This document shows, piece by piece, positions 8,865 to 17,521 of a DNA stretch of 64,000 nt (the first letter of the stretch is position 1; every line of letters starts with the position of its first letter). Both the position numbers and the translations under genes were made by a program. Origin of the DNA: SIG575 sp964507395 (GTDB lineage: Bacteria > Bacillota > Clostridia > Oscillospirales > Acutalibacteraceae); the NCBI GenBank assembly GCA_964507395.1, contig CAZDQE010000001.1:45006-109005 (forward strand), in the 5' to 3' direction. The notes under the pieces are model-generated. The model had not been told where the DNA came from and made no database searches. It saw only the letters and a list, made by a program, of their open reading frames with translations.

Positions 8865-9989
8865 ATGAAGTACGTAAAAATTTTGATTTTGTCACTGATT
8901 GTTTTCTTCTCTTTTTCGATTACGGGGAGCTGTGAAGAAAATGATTTGATTTCAGAATATTCAGATGAATATTACAGTATTCTTTCAGACGAGCTTTCTG
9001 ATGACGCTTTGGAAATTCTCGGAAATTCAGGTTTTGATAAAATTGATTTTGAAAAAATTCTGTCTGCAGAGCCGCAAGACATAATTGAGTTTTTTAAGAA
9101 TTCCATGGAAGGAACTCTTGAATCTCCGCTTAAAAATTTTATTATGAATTCAGCGGTTCTTGTATTGGTTGGTGTGGCTTTTTCATATTTGCCTGATGAT
9201 GAAAAAAAGAAAAAAGCAGTAACGCTTTTAGTTTATTCTTACATAGCTCTTACCGTTTGTGTTCCTATGTCATCTTTGCTTTCGGCAGGTGCAGCGGCAA
9301 TCAGAATGAGCAGTAAATTCATGCTGGTGTTTTTACCTATTCTTGCAGGAATAATAGCAGCCGCAAACAATCCTTTGCTGGCACTTAATTATAATTCACT
9401 TACTCTCTATTTTGCTGAGGCTGTTTCTTCTTTTGCAACAAATTTCCTTCTTCCGCTTGAAGGTATGTTTTTCGCACTTGTCTGCATCAGTGCAGTTTCA
9501 GATACAATGAAAATAAAAAATATTGCCGGTCTTATTAAAAATACAGTAACAAAAGCCTTATCGCTATCTGCGACGATTTTTGTTGCGGTACTTTCAATTA
9601 AAGGTATACTCTCAAATGTTGCCGATACTGTTGCGGTAAAAGGTGCAAAGCTTATCGTAAGCTCAATTGTTCCCGTGATCGGCGGTTCAATGAGTGAAGC
9701 GTACGGTGCCGTTGTAAACAGTCTGCTGCTTCTTAAAAGCTCAGTAGGTGTCTTCGGAATTGCGGCAATTGCTGCTATAAATCTGCCTGTTATTATTGAG
9801 CTTTGGTTCTGGTCGCTTTCAATGCTGTTTTCTTCAGTAATTGCAGATGTTTTTTCTCTCAGCGGTATTGCCTCTTTTTACCGTGATGTTTCAAATGTCA
9901 TAAAGACCTTCAATGTAATCCTTATCTTTTCGTGTGTACTATTTATTATATCAACGGGAATACTCCTTACAATAAAAAATGAAGTTTGA
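8865..9989 (+). CDS. spoIIIAE: Stage III sporulation protein AE
   Basis: A 374-residue membrane protein that begins with a cleavable-looking signal peptide (about 1-23, ending near TGSCEEN), then a short acidic extracytoplasmic region and about six to eight membrane helices from residue 85 to the end. Length and layout match SpoIIIAE, a multipass component needed for SpoIIIA channel function and forespore sigma-G activity. AAGAGGT lies just upstream of the ATG. It overlaps the ribosome-binding region of spoIIIAF. Confidence 0.93.
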   Translation: MKYVKILILSLIVFFSFSITGSCEENDLISEYSDEYYSILSDELSDDALEILGNSGFDKIDFEKILSAEPQDIIEFFKNSMEGTLESPLKNFIMNSAVLVLVGVAFSYLPDDEKKKKAVTLLVYSYIALTVCVPMSSLLSAGAAAIRMSSKFMLVFLPILAGIIAAANNPLLALNYNSLTLYFAEAVSSFATNFLLPLEGMFFALVCISAVSDTMKIKNIAGLIKNTVTKALSLSATIFVAVLSIKGILSNVADTVAVKGAKLIVSSIVPVIGGSMSEAYGAVVNSLLLLKSSVGVFGIAAIAAINLPVIIELWFWSLSMLFSSVIADVFSLSGIASFYRDVSNVIKTFNVILIFSCVLFIISTGILLTIKNEV

Positions 9990-9997
9990 GGTTTGAA

Positions 9998-10471
9998 ATG
10001 GAAGTATTAAAGCAATGGATGATAAGCCTCATTATTTGTGCAATAATCGGCGCTGTTGTAAATATTCTGACTCCGAAGGGCGGAACTGAGAGAGTGATGA
10101 AGGTTGTAGTTGCTACTTTTCTTATCTGTGCCTTTTTGTCACCTTTTATAAGCGGTGAGGGGATTGAAGCTGATTTTGAATTACCGGAGTTTTCACAGAA
10201 TAAATCCGATTTGTCTGAAAGTATCAGTGCTTCAATGCTGGCTCAGGCAGAAAGTCAGACTGTAGAAGAAACGAAGGCACTGCTTCAGAGCCTGAATGTA
10301 GATTATATATCGGTTGAAGCCGTTGCCGACATAAATGAAGAAAATCAGATATACATGAAAAGCATAACGGTGACGGCCGATGAAAAATTCAGTTATCGTG
10401 AAAGACAGATTGAATCAAACCTGAAAACAATGTTTTCTGCGGAGGTTATTTTTAAATGGGAGAAAAAATAG
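9998..10471 (+). CDS. spoIIIAF: Stage III sporulation protein AF
   Basis: A 157-residue protein with two N-terminal membrane helices (about 5-23 and 33-51) that flank a GGTERVMK turn, then a soluble extracytoplasmic domain of about 100 residues with the ring-building-motif fold expected for SpoIIIAF. The ATG at 9998 follows GAGG by six bases; the upstream TTG at 9986 overlaps the spoIIIAE stop and is less likely. The gene overlaps spoIIIAG by 16 bp. Confidence 0.9.
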   Translation: MEVLKQWMISLIICAIIGAVVNILTPKGGTERVMKVVVATFLICAFLSPFISGEGIEADFELPEFSQNKSDLSESISASMLAQAESQTVEETKALLQSLNVDYISVEAVADINEENQIYMKSITVTADEKFSYRERQIESNLKTMFSAEVIFKWEKK

Positions 10472-11001
10472 GAAAAATTAAAAATCTTCTGATGAAAGAC
10501 AAAAAAATATTTGTTTTATTTGTTTTAGCGGTAATTGCAATTGCTTTTCTGGCTATCAGCGAATTTACGGAAAATGATAAAAACAAAACTGACGGTGAAG
10601 TGTCTGTCAGCACAGAAGAATACGCTGAAAGGATTGAAGAAAAACTGACGTACCTTATTTCTTCTGTTGAAGGAGCAGGAGAAACCGTTGTGATGGTAAC
10701 GCTTGATGCGGGAGAAGAAAATGTTTATGCGAAGGAGATCAAAACAGATGAAGAGGTAAACGGTGATAAAGAGTCAAATAATTATGAGTATGAATACATA
10801 GTTATAAAAAACGGTTCATCCTCTGAAAGCGGATTGCTTCTTAAGGTAATTGAGCCTGATATCAGAGGCGTTGCTGTTGTCTGCGATGGCGGTGACAATG
10901 CATCAGTACGGGAGAATATTATAAATACCGTATCTGCAGTGCTTGACATAAAAACTAATAAAATCAGCGTCTGTAAAAGACAGGCTGACGGGAGGAATTA
11001 A
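10456..11001 (+). CDS. spoIIIAG: Stage III sporulation protein AG
   Basis: A 181-residue bitopic protein with a membrane helix at about 19-36 and an extracytoplasmic domain containing the family signatures YLISSVEGAGETVVMVTL and PDIRGVAVVCDGGDN. SpoIIIAG homologues form large rings in the intermembrane space during engulfment. The gene lies between spoIIIAF (16 bp overlap) and spoIIIAH (1 bp gap). GGAGG precedes the start by about ten bases. Confidence 0.94.
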   Translation: MGEKIGKIKNLLMKDKKIFVLFVLAVIAIAFLAISEFTENDKNKTDGEVSVSTEEYAERIEEKLTYLISSVEGAGETVVMVTLDAGEENVYAKEIKTDEEVNGDKESNNYEYEYIVIKNGSSSESGLLLKVIEPDIRGVAVVCDGGDNASVRENIINTVSAVLDIKTNKISVCKRQADGRN

Positions 11002-11002
11002 C

Positions 11003-11554
11003 ATGGGTTTTATAGTAAAGAAAAGACAGATTATTCTTGCAACTCTGATTGCAGCACTTGGTGTAGCGGTTTTTATAAACTGGTATTACACAAAACCGGA
11101 GGTCAGTCAGTCCTCTGTAGAGTCAGAAACGACGGTATCATCGAAAACTCTTTCAGAGGATACATCAGAAATCGGTGAGGCACAGCTTGTAAATTCAAAA
11201 AACGTAAATGAATATTTTACTAACGCTAGGGTAAACAGACAACAGGCACACGATGAAGCTCTTGAAGCACTTAATGATATTATCAAGGATTCATCATCCT
11301 CATCAGAGGCTGTTGTGAGTGCTGAAAAGTCACTTGAAGAAATTTCAAAAATAATAAAATTGGAAACTGACCTTGAAAATCTTATCAGTGCCAAGATAAA
11401 TGATGAGTGTGTTGTTGTGATAAATGAGGGCAAGGCACAGGTAATTGTGAATAAAAACACACTGAACGATACAATTTCGACACAAATTATTGATATAATT
11501 GCCTCTCAGGCGAATATTTTTTCAGAAAATATCACATTAATTGAGACAAAATAG
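11003..11554 (+). CDS. spoIIIAH: Stage III sporulation protein AH
   Basis: A 183-residue bitopic protein with one helix at about 9-26 ending in the family-typical NWYY, a Ser/Thr-rich linker, then an EscJ/PrgK-like ring domain with the DLENLISAKI and VNKNTLNDTISTQI segments. SpoIIIAH binds forespore SpoIIQ across the intermembrane space. It closes the operon, and a promoter for the following asp23 gene overlaps its stop codon. GGGAGG sits 7 bp before the ATG. Confidence 0.95.
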   Translation: MGFIVKKRQIILATLIAALGVAVFINWYYTKPEVSQSSVESETTVSSKTLSEDTSEIGEAQLVNSKNVNEYFTNARVNRQQAHDEALEALNDIIKDSSSSSEAVVSAEKSLEEISKIIKLETDLENLISAKINDECVVVINEGKAQVIVNKNTLNDTISTQIIDIIASQANIFSENITLIETK

Positions 11555-11582
11555 TTGAGAATTTTTTTGTTTGTGATATAAT
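11555..11582 (+). promoter_or_regulatory. Sigma-A promoter for asp23-nusB
   Basis: TTGAGA (11555-11560) and TATAAT (11577-11582) are 16 bp apart, beginning directly after the spoIIIAH stop codon. This would give the housekeeping run vegetative transcription independent of the sporulation operon. Confidence 0.6.
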
Positions 11583-11610
11583 AATAGGTGTAAGGAAGGA
11601 GGCAGACAAC

Positions 11611-11982
11611 ATGTCAAATATTAATAAAAGCCGAAATTCCGGAAGTCTTGTGATTTCCGAAGATGTAATCGCGTCAATCGCAGTAAATGCTTCAAAGGAT
11701 GTTGAAGGTGTAAGCGGATTTGCTCAGAGACCTATAAATCTGCACAGTTTTTATAAAATTGCAGATTCTGCGTCAAAGTATGTTGATGTAACTATGTCAG
11801 ATACAGACGTAAAGATTCATATTTATGTCAAAGTCAGTCAGGATGCTAAAATACAGATTCTTGCTGAGAAGGTACAGCAGAATATTAAAAACGCTGTACA
11901 GAATATGACAGGCATGATGGTCAGTGAGGTTGATGTTACAATCTCAACTGCCGATATCGAAAACGCACCTACACAATCTTAA
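11611..11982 (+). CDS. Asp23/Gls24-family protein (YqhY-like)
   Basis: A 123-residue soluble protein with the Asp23 signature: an N-terminal GSLVISEDVIASIAVNASKDVEGV block and a C-terminal LAEKVQQNIKNAVQNMTG helix. In Bacillus the homologue YqhY lies between accBC and nusB and is needed for balanced acetyl-CoA carboxylase activity. Here accBC are missing from that position and the gene follows spoIIIAH directly. A strong AAGGAGG site precedes the ATG, and an intrinsic terminator follows it, so much of the transcript may end before nusB. Confidence 0.9.
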   Translation: MSNINKSRNSGSLVISEDVIASIAVNASKDVEGVSGFAQRPINLHSFYKIADSASKYVDVTMSDTDVKIHIYVKVSQDAKIQILAEKVQQNIKNAVQNMTGMMVSEVDVTISTADIENAPTQS

Positions 11983-11992
11983 AGCGACTGAA

Positions 11993-12039
11993 GTGCCCTG
12001 CAAAAACAGAATACTTGTATTTGCAGGGTATACTTTTTT
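11993..12039 (+). terminator. Intrinsic terminator/attenuator between asp23 and nusB
   Basis: CCCTGCAAA (11996-12004) pairs with TTTGCAGGG (12020-12028), extended outward by a G-U and an A-U pair, and followed within five bases by a run of six T. It lies between two co-directional genes, so it may act as a partial terminator. Confidence 0.75.
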
Positions 12040-12060
12040 ATAATCGGAGGAGGACAAGCC

Positions 12061-12465
12061 ATGACTAGAAAACAGGCGAGGGAACAGGCATTTGTACTTA
12101 TTTTTGAAAAAAGTTTCAGACCTGATGAAGACGTTCTTGATATAGCAGAGGATGCTTACGAGGATGAGCAGATAGAAAAAGATGACTTTGCACTTATGCT
12201 TGCAAAGAAAACGCAGGATAATATGGAAGATATTGACATTTATATTGAAAAATTCAGTAAGGGCTGGAGCCTTAAAAGAATTCCGAGAGTTTCTCTTGCA
12301 ATTCTCAGAATTGCTGTTTGCGAAATGCTTTATGTTGAAGAAGTGCCTGTAGGTGTTTCAATTAATGAAGCAGTTGAGCTTGCAAAGATTTATGCCGGTG
12401 ATAAGGACAGCTCATTCATAAACGGTATTCTCGGCTCAATTTCAAGGGAACACTGTAATGGCTGA
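12061..12465 (+). CDS. nusB: Transcription antitermination factor NusB
   Basis: A 134-residue all-helical protein with NusB hallmarks: the N-terminal RKQAREQAFVLIFE, the GWSLKRIPRVSLAILRIAVCEML central block and the PVGVSINEAVELAKIY segment. NusB binds boxA RNA with NusE and supports rRNA antitermination. GGAGGAGG lies upstream of the ATG. It overlaps the next gene by 8 bp. Confidence 0.95.
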   Translation: MTRKQAREQAFVLIFEKSFRPDEDVLDIAEDAYEDEQIEKDDFALMLAKKTQDNMEDIDIYIEKFSKGWSLKRIPRVSLAILRIAVCEMLYVEEVPVGVSINEAVELAKIYAGDKDSSFINGILGSISREHCNG

Positions 12466-13396
12466 GCATCTCGGAATTGATACGAGCAACTATACAACAT
12501 CTCTCAGCGTGTACAATGATGAAACGAATGAAATCGTGCAGGCAAAAAAGCTTTTGCCTGTAAAGGAAGGCTCTCTCGGCCTTCGCCAGAGTGACGCCGT
12601 TTTTCATCATACTGTACAGCTTCCCATGATGTTTGATGAGTTGTTCGGTGAAAGAACTTTTTCTCTTTCAAGTGTCGGAGTTTCTGTTTCACCGAGAGAT
12701 GAAGAAGGCTCATATATGCCTTGCTTTTTAGCGGGTCACAGTGCAGCAAAGGCTGTGAGCAGTGTGAACTCAATACCTCTCAATACGTTCTCACATCAGG
12801 CAGGGCACATAGCGGCAGCTTTGTATTCTTCTGATGCCCTTGAACTGATTGACAGAGAGTTTATCGCTTTTCATTTATCGGGCGGTACAACTGAGGCTCT
12901 GCTTGTAAAACCGCATAAGGATAAGATTTTTGAAATTTCACTCATTGCAAAAACTCTTGACCTTAAGGCCGGGCAGGCTATTGACCGCGTCGGTGTTATG
13001 TTGGGGCTTAAGTTTCCATGCGGAAAAGAACTTGACAAACTCTCACTTGAAAGTGATAAAATTTATAAAATTAAGCCCACTGTGAAAGGCGCCGACTGTT
13101 GCCTTTCAGGGATTGAAAATAAATGCGGTAAGATGATGGAAAACGGCGAAAATAAAGAGGACATTGCAAAATACTGCATAACTTATATCGAAAGAACGCT
13201 TGAAGAAATGACAAAGGCTCTGCTTGAAAAGTACGGTAATATGCCTCTTGTATATGCGGGCGGTGTTATGTCAAATTCGATTATCAGCAAGTCATTTACT
13301 GAGAAATTTGAGGGGAGATTTGCGACACCTTCGTTTTCCTCAGATAATGCGGCAGGCATTTCTATCCTTACTTCAATAGCGGAGAAAAGAAAATGA
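12458..13396 (+). CDS. TsaD/Kae1-like protein (M22 paralogue) in the folD position
   Basis: A 312-residue ASKHA-fold protein related to TsaD, the t6A-synthesis subunit. It keeps the LGIDTSNYTTS phosphate loop, the metal-binding His pair H113/H117 in SHQAGH, the SGGTTE loop at 141-146, the AQAIDRVG-like GQAIDRVG and a C-terminal GGVMSN/SDNAAG nucleotide site. It is shorter than canonical TsaD and lacks several insertions, and the genome should carry a true tsaD elsewhere. Clostridial genomes often have this paralogue beside nusB/xseA. Its own role is unknown; a tRNA or protein modification function is inference. AAGGGA precedes the start and the gene overlaps nusB and xseA. Confidence 0.85.
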   Translation: MAEHLGIDTSNYTTSLSVYNDETNEIVQAKKLLPVKEGSLGLRQSDAVFHHTVQLPMMFDELFGERTFSLSSVGVSVSPRDEEGSYMPCFLAGHSAAKAVSSVNSIPLNTFSHQAGHIAAALYSSDALELIDREFIAFHLSGGTTEALLVKPHKDKIFEISLIAKTLDLKAGQAIDRVGVMLGLKFPCGKELDKLSLESDKIYKIKPTVKGADCCLSGIENKCGKMMENGENKEDIAKYCITYIERTLEEMTKALLEKYGNMPLVYAGGVMSNSIISKSFTEKFEGRFATPSFSSDNAAGISILTSIAEKRK

Positions 13397-14589
13397 TTAC
13401 TCCTTCAGCTTTGACCGTTACGCAGGTCAATACTTATATAAAATCGCTGATTGATGACGATATTAACCTTAAAGCCGTTATAATCAGCGGTGAAATTTCA
13501 AATTTTAAGAATCACTACAGAACAGGACATTTCTATCTGACACTCAAAGATGAAAAGTCATCAATCAAGGCTGTTATGTTCTCTTCTGCAAACAGGCGTT
13601 TGCGTTTTGAACCTCAGGACGGAATGCAGGTAATTGCGGTGGGCAGAATTTCTGTTTATGACAGAGACGGAGTATACCAGCTTTATATTGAGGATATGAT
13701 GCCTGACGGTTTCGGTAATCTTAATTTAGCTTATGAGCGGCTGAAACAAAAGCTTTCTGATGAAGGACTTTTTGATGAAAGTCACAAAAAGCCTGTTCCA
13801 TCGTGTCCAATGCGTGTAGGCATAGTTACTTCACCTACAGGTGCGGCAATTGAGGATATTCTTAATGTTTTGTCAAGAAGATTTCCTCTTGCTGAGGTGG
13901 TTTTCAAGGGCGTTGAGGTGCAAGGTGTTAATGCTGCACCGTCAATCGTTGAGGCTGTAAATCTTTTCAGCGAAACAGAAGCGGCTGATGTTCTGATTGT
14001 AGGCAGAGGCGGAGGCTCAATTGAGGATTTATGGGCATTCAATGAGGAATGTGTTGCAAGGGCAATATATAACTGCAAAATTCCTGTAATCAGCGCAGTA
14101 GGGCACGAGACAGATTTTACAATTTCTGATTTTGTTGCTGATTTAAGGGCACCGACTCCCTCGGCGGCGGCAGAGCTTGCCGTACCTGATATGAGAGAGC
14201 ACTTGTCTTATGTTTTGTCTGCAAAGGCTTTTATTGAAAATGCAGTACAAATGAGAATTGATAGCGAAAGACAGAAGATACAAGCTCTTGTTTCTTCAAA
14301 ATCCTTTGTTAAACCGTCAGATATGATAAAATCCCACAGGCAATATCTTGATTCATTGACGTTTGCCTGTGAAAGTGCAGTTAAATTATCGCTTGAAAAA
14401 CAAAGACACGATTTTTCTTCCCTCGTTTCAAAGCTGGATGCCATGAGCCCTCTTAAGGTCCTGTCGAGAGGATACGCTATGGTAACGAGTGAGAAGGATA
14501 TAGTCACAAGTGCGGAAAAACTGAAAACAGGTGATGAAGTAATGCTAAACTTTGCTGACGGTATTGTGAAATGTGAGGTAAAAGAATGA
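13393..14589 (+). CDS. xseA: Exodeoxyribonuclease VII large subunit
   Basis: A 398-residue protein with the N-terminal OB fold (LTVTQVNTYIKSLID ... ISGEISNFK...GHFYLTLKD) and the catalytic region with GIVTSPTGAAIEDI, VGRGGGSIEDLWAFN and ISAVGHETDFTI, then a coiled-coil segment and the C-terminal VLSRGYAMV block. Together with XseB it degrades single-stranded DNA in both directions. It starts in an ATGA overlap with the TsaD-like gene and ends in another with xseB, so the three are translationally coupled. Confidence 0.96.
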   Translation: MITPSALTVTQVNTYIKSLIDDDINLKAVIISGEISNFKNHYRTGHFYLTLKDEKSSIKAVMFSSANRRLRFEPQDGMQVIAVGRISVYDRDGVYQLYIEDMMPDGFGNLNLAYERLKQKLSDEGLFDESHKKPVPSCPMRVGIVTSPTGAAIEDILNVLSRRFPLAEVVFKGVEVQGVNAAPSIVEAVNLFSETEAADVLIVGRGGGSIEDLWAFNEECVARAIYNCKIPVISAVGHETDFTISDFVADLRAPTPSAAAELAVPDMREHLSYVLSAKAFIENAVQMRIDSERQKIQALVSSKSFVKPSDMIKSHRQYLDSLTFACESAVKLSLEKQRHDFSSLVSKLDAMSPLKVLSRGYAMVTSEKDIVTSAEKLKTGDEVMLNFADGIVKCEVKE

Positions 14590-14783
14590 ATAATATGACA
14601 TATGAACAGGCTCTTGAAAAGCTTAAAGATACAGTTGAAAAACTTGAAGGTGGCAGTTTGCCGCTTGATAAAAGCATGGAGCTTTTTGAGGAAGGAACGC
14701 GTCTTGCTTCCTTTTGTGAGAAGTGTCTGAACGAGGCTGAACAAAAAATTACTGACCTTAAGGTGGATAAAAAAGATGATTGA
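14586..14783 (+). CDS. xseB: Exodeoxyribonuclease VII small subunit
   Basis: A 65-residue helical hairpin with the family motifs MTYEQALEKL and LEGGSLPLDKSMELFEEG. It binds several copies per XseA. The start is in a 4-bp ATGA overlap with xseA, and the 3' end overlaps ispA by 8 bp. Confidence 0.96.
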   Translation: MNNMTYEQALEKLKDTVEKLEGGSLPLDKSMELFEEGTRLASFCEKCLNEAEQKITDLKVDKKDD

Positions 14784-15651
14784 GAAAAACCTTGACGGTT
14801 ACCTTACTTTAATTGAAGATTACCTCAACAACAGCATTGAAGACTCATGCTATAATGAAGAAATAGTCGCTGATGCCATGCGATACAGTCTTCAGAACGG
14901 CGGAAAGAGAATCAGACCTGTTCTGGTGCTTGAATTTTGCAGACTTTGCGGCGGCGATGTTGAAAAGGCTCTTCCCTTTGCGGCGGCAATTGAAATGATT
15001 CACACCTATTCGCTTATCCATGACGATTTGCCGTGTATGGATGATGACGATATGCGCCGCGGTAAACCTTCATGTCATAAAAAATTCGGAGAAGAATATG
15101 CTCTTCTTGCAGGTGACGGACTTCTGACACTTGCTTTTGAAACGCTGACAGAAGCAGACGTGAGTGATCGTCAGAAAATTTCTGCTGTAAAGGCCTTGGC
15201 TTCACACTCGGGATATCAGGGAATGATAGGCGGTCAGACGGTTGACCTTATGAGTGAATGTAAAGCAGTTTCACTTGACAGACTTAAAACTATGGATAAC
15301 CTGAAAACAGGTAAGCTTATAAATTGCGCGGCACTGCTCGGTTGTATTGCCGCGAATGCTGATGAAGAGAAAATTCGCTTTTCTCAGCAATTTACGAATG
15401 CCATCGGTCTTGCTTTTCAGATTGTCGATGATATCCTTGATGTTACTTCAACTGAGGAAAAGCTTGGTAAGCCTATCGGCAGTGACAGCGAAAAAGATAA
15501 ATCAACCTATGTCTCTCTCCTTGGCATTGAAAAATCCAGGGAATATGCTGAAGAACTTACAAATGAAGCAATAAGTGCTTTATCTTGCTTCGGCGAGGAT
15601 GCAGATTTTCTGGAAAATCTTGCATTAAAACTTCTTGAAAGGGATAATTAA
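14776..15651 (+). CDS. ispA: Polyprenyl diphosphate synthase (farnesyl/geranylgeranyl type)
   Basis: A 291-residue trans-prenyltransferase. The first aspartate-rich motif is DDLPCMDDDDMRRG and the second is DDILD in FQIVDDILDVT; GGKRIRP binds isopentenyl diphosphate. It condenses IPP with allylic diphosphates, feeding undecaprenyl phosphate and quinone or carotenoid precursors. Chain length cannot be read surely; position between xseB and dxs and the CLD-like spacing favour farnesyl diphosphate synthase. It is coupled to xseB and followed by dxs, so precursor supply and condensation are encoded together. Confidence 0.93.
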   Translation: MIEKNLDGYLTLIEDYLNNSIEDSCYNEEIVADAMRYSLQNGGKRIRPVLVLEFCRLCGGDVEKALPFAAAIEMIHTYSLIHDDLPCMDDDDMRRGKPSCHKKFGEEYALLAGDGLLTLAFETLTEADVSDRQKISAVKALASHSGYQGMIGGQTVDLMSECKAVSLDRLKTMDNLKTGKLINCAALLGCIAANADEEKIRFSQQFTNAIGLAFQIVDDILDVTSTEEKLGKPIGSDSEKDKSTYVSLLGIEKSREYAEELTNEAISALSCFGEDADFLENLALKLLERDN

Positions 15652-15655
15652 GAAG

Positions 15656-17521
15656 ATGGATGAGAAAAGATTTCTCGATGCAGTGAACTCTCCTGATGAT
15701 GTAAAAAAACTTTCAATGTCTGAACTTAAGATTCTTGCAGAAGAAATCAGACAGGAGCTTATTTCCGCTGTTTCAGAAAACGGCGGACACTTAGCATCAA
15801 ATCTTGGTGCGGTTGAACTTACAATTGCACTTCATAAAACCTTTAATTCGCCTGAGGATAAAATCATCTGGGATGTTGGTCATCAGGCGTATACGCATAA
15901 AATTTTAACAGGCAGACGTGAACAGTTTCATTCAATCAGAACAGAAGGCGGTCTGTCGGGCTTTACCCGCCGTGAAGAGAGTGAGCATGATGTTTTTTCA
16001 AGCGGTCACAGCAGTATTTCTGTTTCTGCCGCTCACGGTGTCAGCGTTTCAAACAATCTTCTTTTTGATGATAACAGGAAAACGATTGCAGTTATCGGTG
16101 ACGGTTCATTTACGGGCGGTCTTGTGTATGAGGGACTTAATAACGCAGGCAGAGATGAAAAAAGCGGACTTATTGTTATACTCAACGATAACAACATGTC
16201 TATTTCAAAAAATGTCGGCTCTGTTGCGATGTATCTCTCAAAAATACGCACGAAGCAGCGGTATTATCTTCTGAAAACAAAGACATACCGTTTCCTTCGT
16301 TCAATACCGCTTGTCGGTAAGCCTATTGCAAAGTTTATAAGAAACCTTAAAAACTATATTAAGAGCTCCATTTACGGTACAACAATGTTTGAAAAAATGG
16401 GGTTTGCATATATGGGACCTTTTGACGGACATGATATTGAACAGCTTTGCTCTGCTTTTGAAATTGCGAAAAATAAAAATGAGCCTGTAATGATTCATGT
16501 GATTACAACAAAGGGTAAAGGCTATGATTTTGCAGAAAAATCACCCAGCACTTTCCACGGTATTTCAAAATTTGATGTTGAAACAGGTGAAAGTGTAAGC
16601 GGAGAAAAAACTTATTCTGATGTTTTTGGAGAAAAGCTCTGCTCTGCTGCGGAAAATAATAAAAAAATATGTGCAATAACTGCTGCTATGTGTCTTGGTA
16701 CAGGTCTGGAAAAATTCAGCAATGATTATTCTGAAAGATTTTTTGATGTGGGTATTGCAGAAGAGCATGCAGTGACCTTTGCTTCAGGTCTTGCACGTAA
16801 CGGAATGATTCCTGTTTTCTGTGTTTATTCTACTTTCCTGCAAAGGTGCTATGACCAGCTTATACACGATACAGCAATGCAGAAGCTTAAAATAATTCTC
16901 GGGATTGACAGAGCAGGTTTTGTGGGGCTGGACGGCGAATCACATCAGGGACTCTTTGATGTAGCCTTTTTGAATACAATTCCGAACATAGATGTTTATT
17001 CTCCTTCGTCCTTTGATGAAATGAACAAGGTTTTTGACAGGGCTGTATCTGAGGGTAAGAATTCAGTTGCAATCAGATATCCGAGAGGAAATGAGGCTGA
17101 ACTTCCTTCCGATTACAATTATTCAGGTAGTGATTTTGATATTTTCGGAGACGGCAAAGAAATTTCAATTGTGACTTACGGCAGACTTTTTGCAAATGCC
17201 TGTAAGGCAAAAAAGGAGCTTTCACTGAAAGGAATTGATGTGAGGATTATAAAGCTCAATAAAATTAAACCTGTAAATGAAGCAGTCTTTGAAAATATAA
17301 ATGAAACGAAGAAAATTTATTTCTTTGAGGAAGCACACAAAGACGGCTCGGTTTGTGAAAAATTTGCATCTCTTCTCATTCAGAATGGTTACAGGGGAGA
17401 ATATTCAGCAATTGCAGTTGATGACGATTTTGTAAAACAGGCGTCAGTTGAATCGCAACTGAAGAAATACGGACTTGATGCTGATTCAATGGTTAAAAAG
17501 GTGAGTGAAGATATTGGCTGA
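15656..17521 (+). CDS. dxs: 1-deoxy-D-xylulose-5-phosphate synthase
   Basis: A 621-residue thiamine-diphosphate transketolase-like enzyme, the first step of the methylerythritol phosphate pathway. Visible signatures are WDVGHQAYTHKILTGR, SGHSS, the TPP motif GDGSFTGG...NN, PFDGHD, TTKGKGY, AEEHAVTFASG and DRAGFVG. I use ATG 15656, since the TTG at 15635 lies inside ispA. AAAGGG is 12 bp upstream, a loose fit that suggests coupling to ispA translation. Length is normal for Clostridia. The 3' end overlaps the tlyA start. Confidence 0.95.
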   Translation: MDEKRFLDAVNSPDDVKKLSMSELKILAEEIRQELISAVSENGGHLASNLGAVELTIALHKTFNSPEDKIIWDVGHQAYTHKILTGRREQFHSIRTEGGLSGFTRREESEHDVFSSGHSSISVSAAHGVSVSNNLLFDDNRKTIAVIGDGSFTGGLVYEGLNNAGRDEKSGLIVILNDNNMSISKNVGSVAMYLSKIRTKQRYYLLKTKTYRFLRSIPLVGKPIAKFIRNLKNYIKSSIYGTTMFEKMGFAYMGPFDGHDIEQLCSAFEIAKNKNEPVMIHVITTKGKGYDFAEKSPSTFHGISKFDVETGESVSGEKTYSDVFGEKLCSAAENNKKICAITAAMCLGTGLEKFSNDYSERFFDVGIAEEHAVTFASGLARNGMIPVFCVYSTFLQRCYDQLIHDTAMQKLKIILGIDRAGFVGLDGESHQGLFDVAFLNTIPNIDVYSPSSFDEMNKVFDRAVSEGKNSVAIRYPRGNEAELPSDYNYSGSDFDIFGDGKEISIVTYGRLFANACKAKKELSLKGIDVRIIKLNKIKPVNEAVFENINETKKIYFFEEAHKDGSVCEKFASLLIQNGYRGEYSAIAVDDDFVKQASVESQLKKYGLDADSMVKKVSEDIG

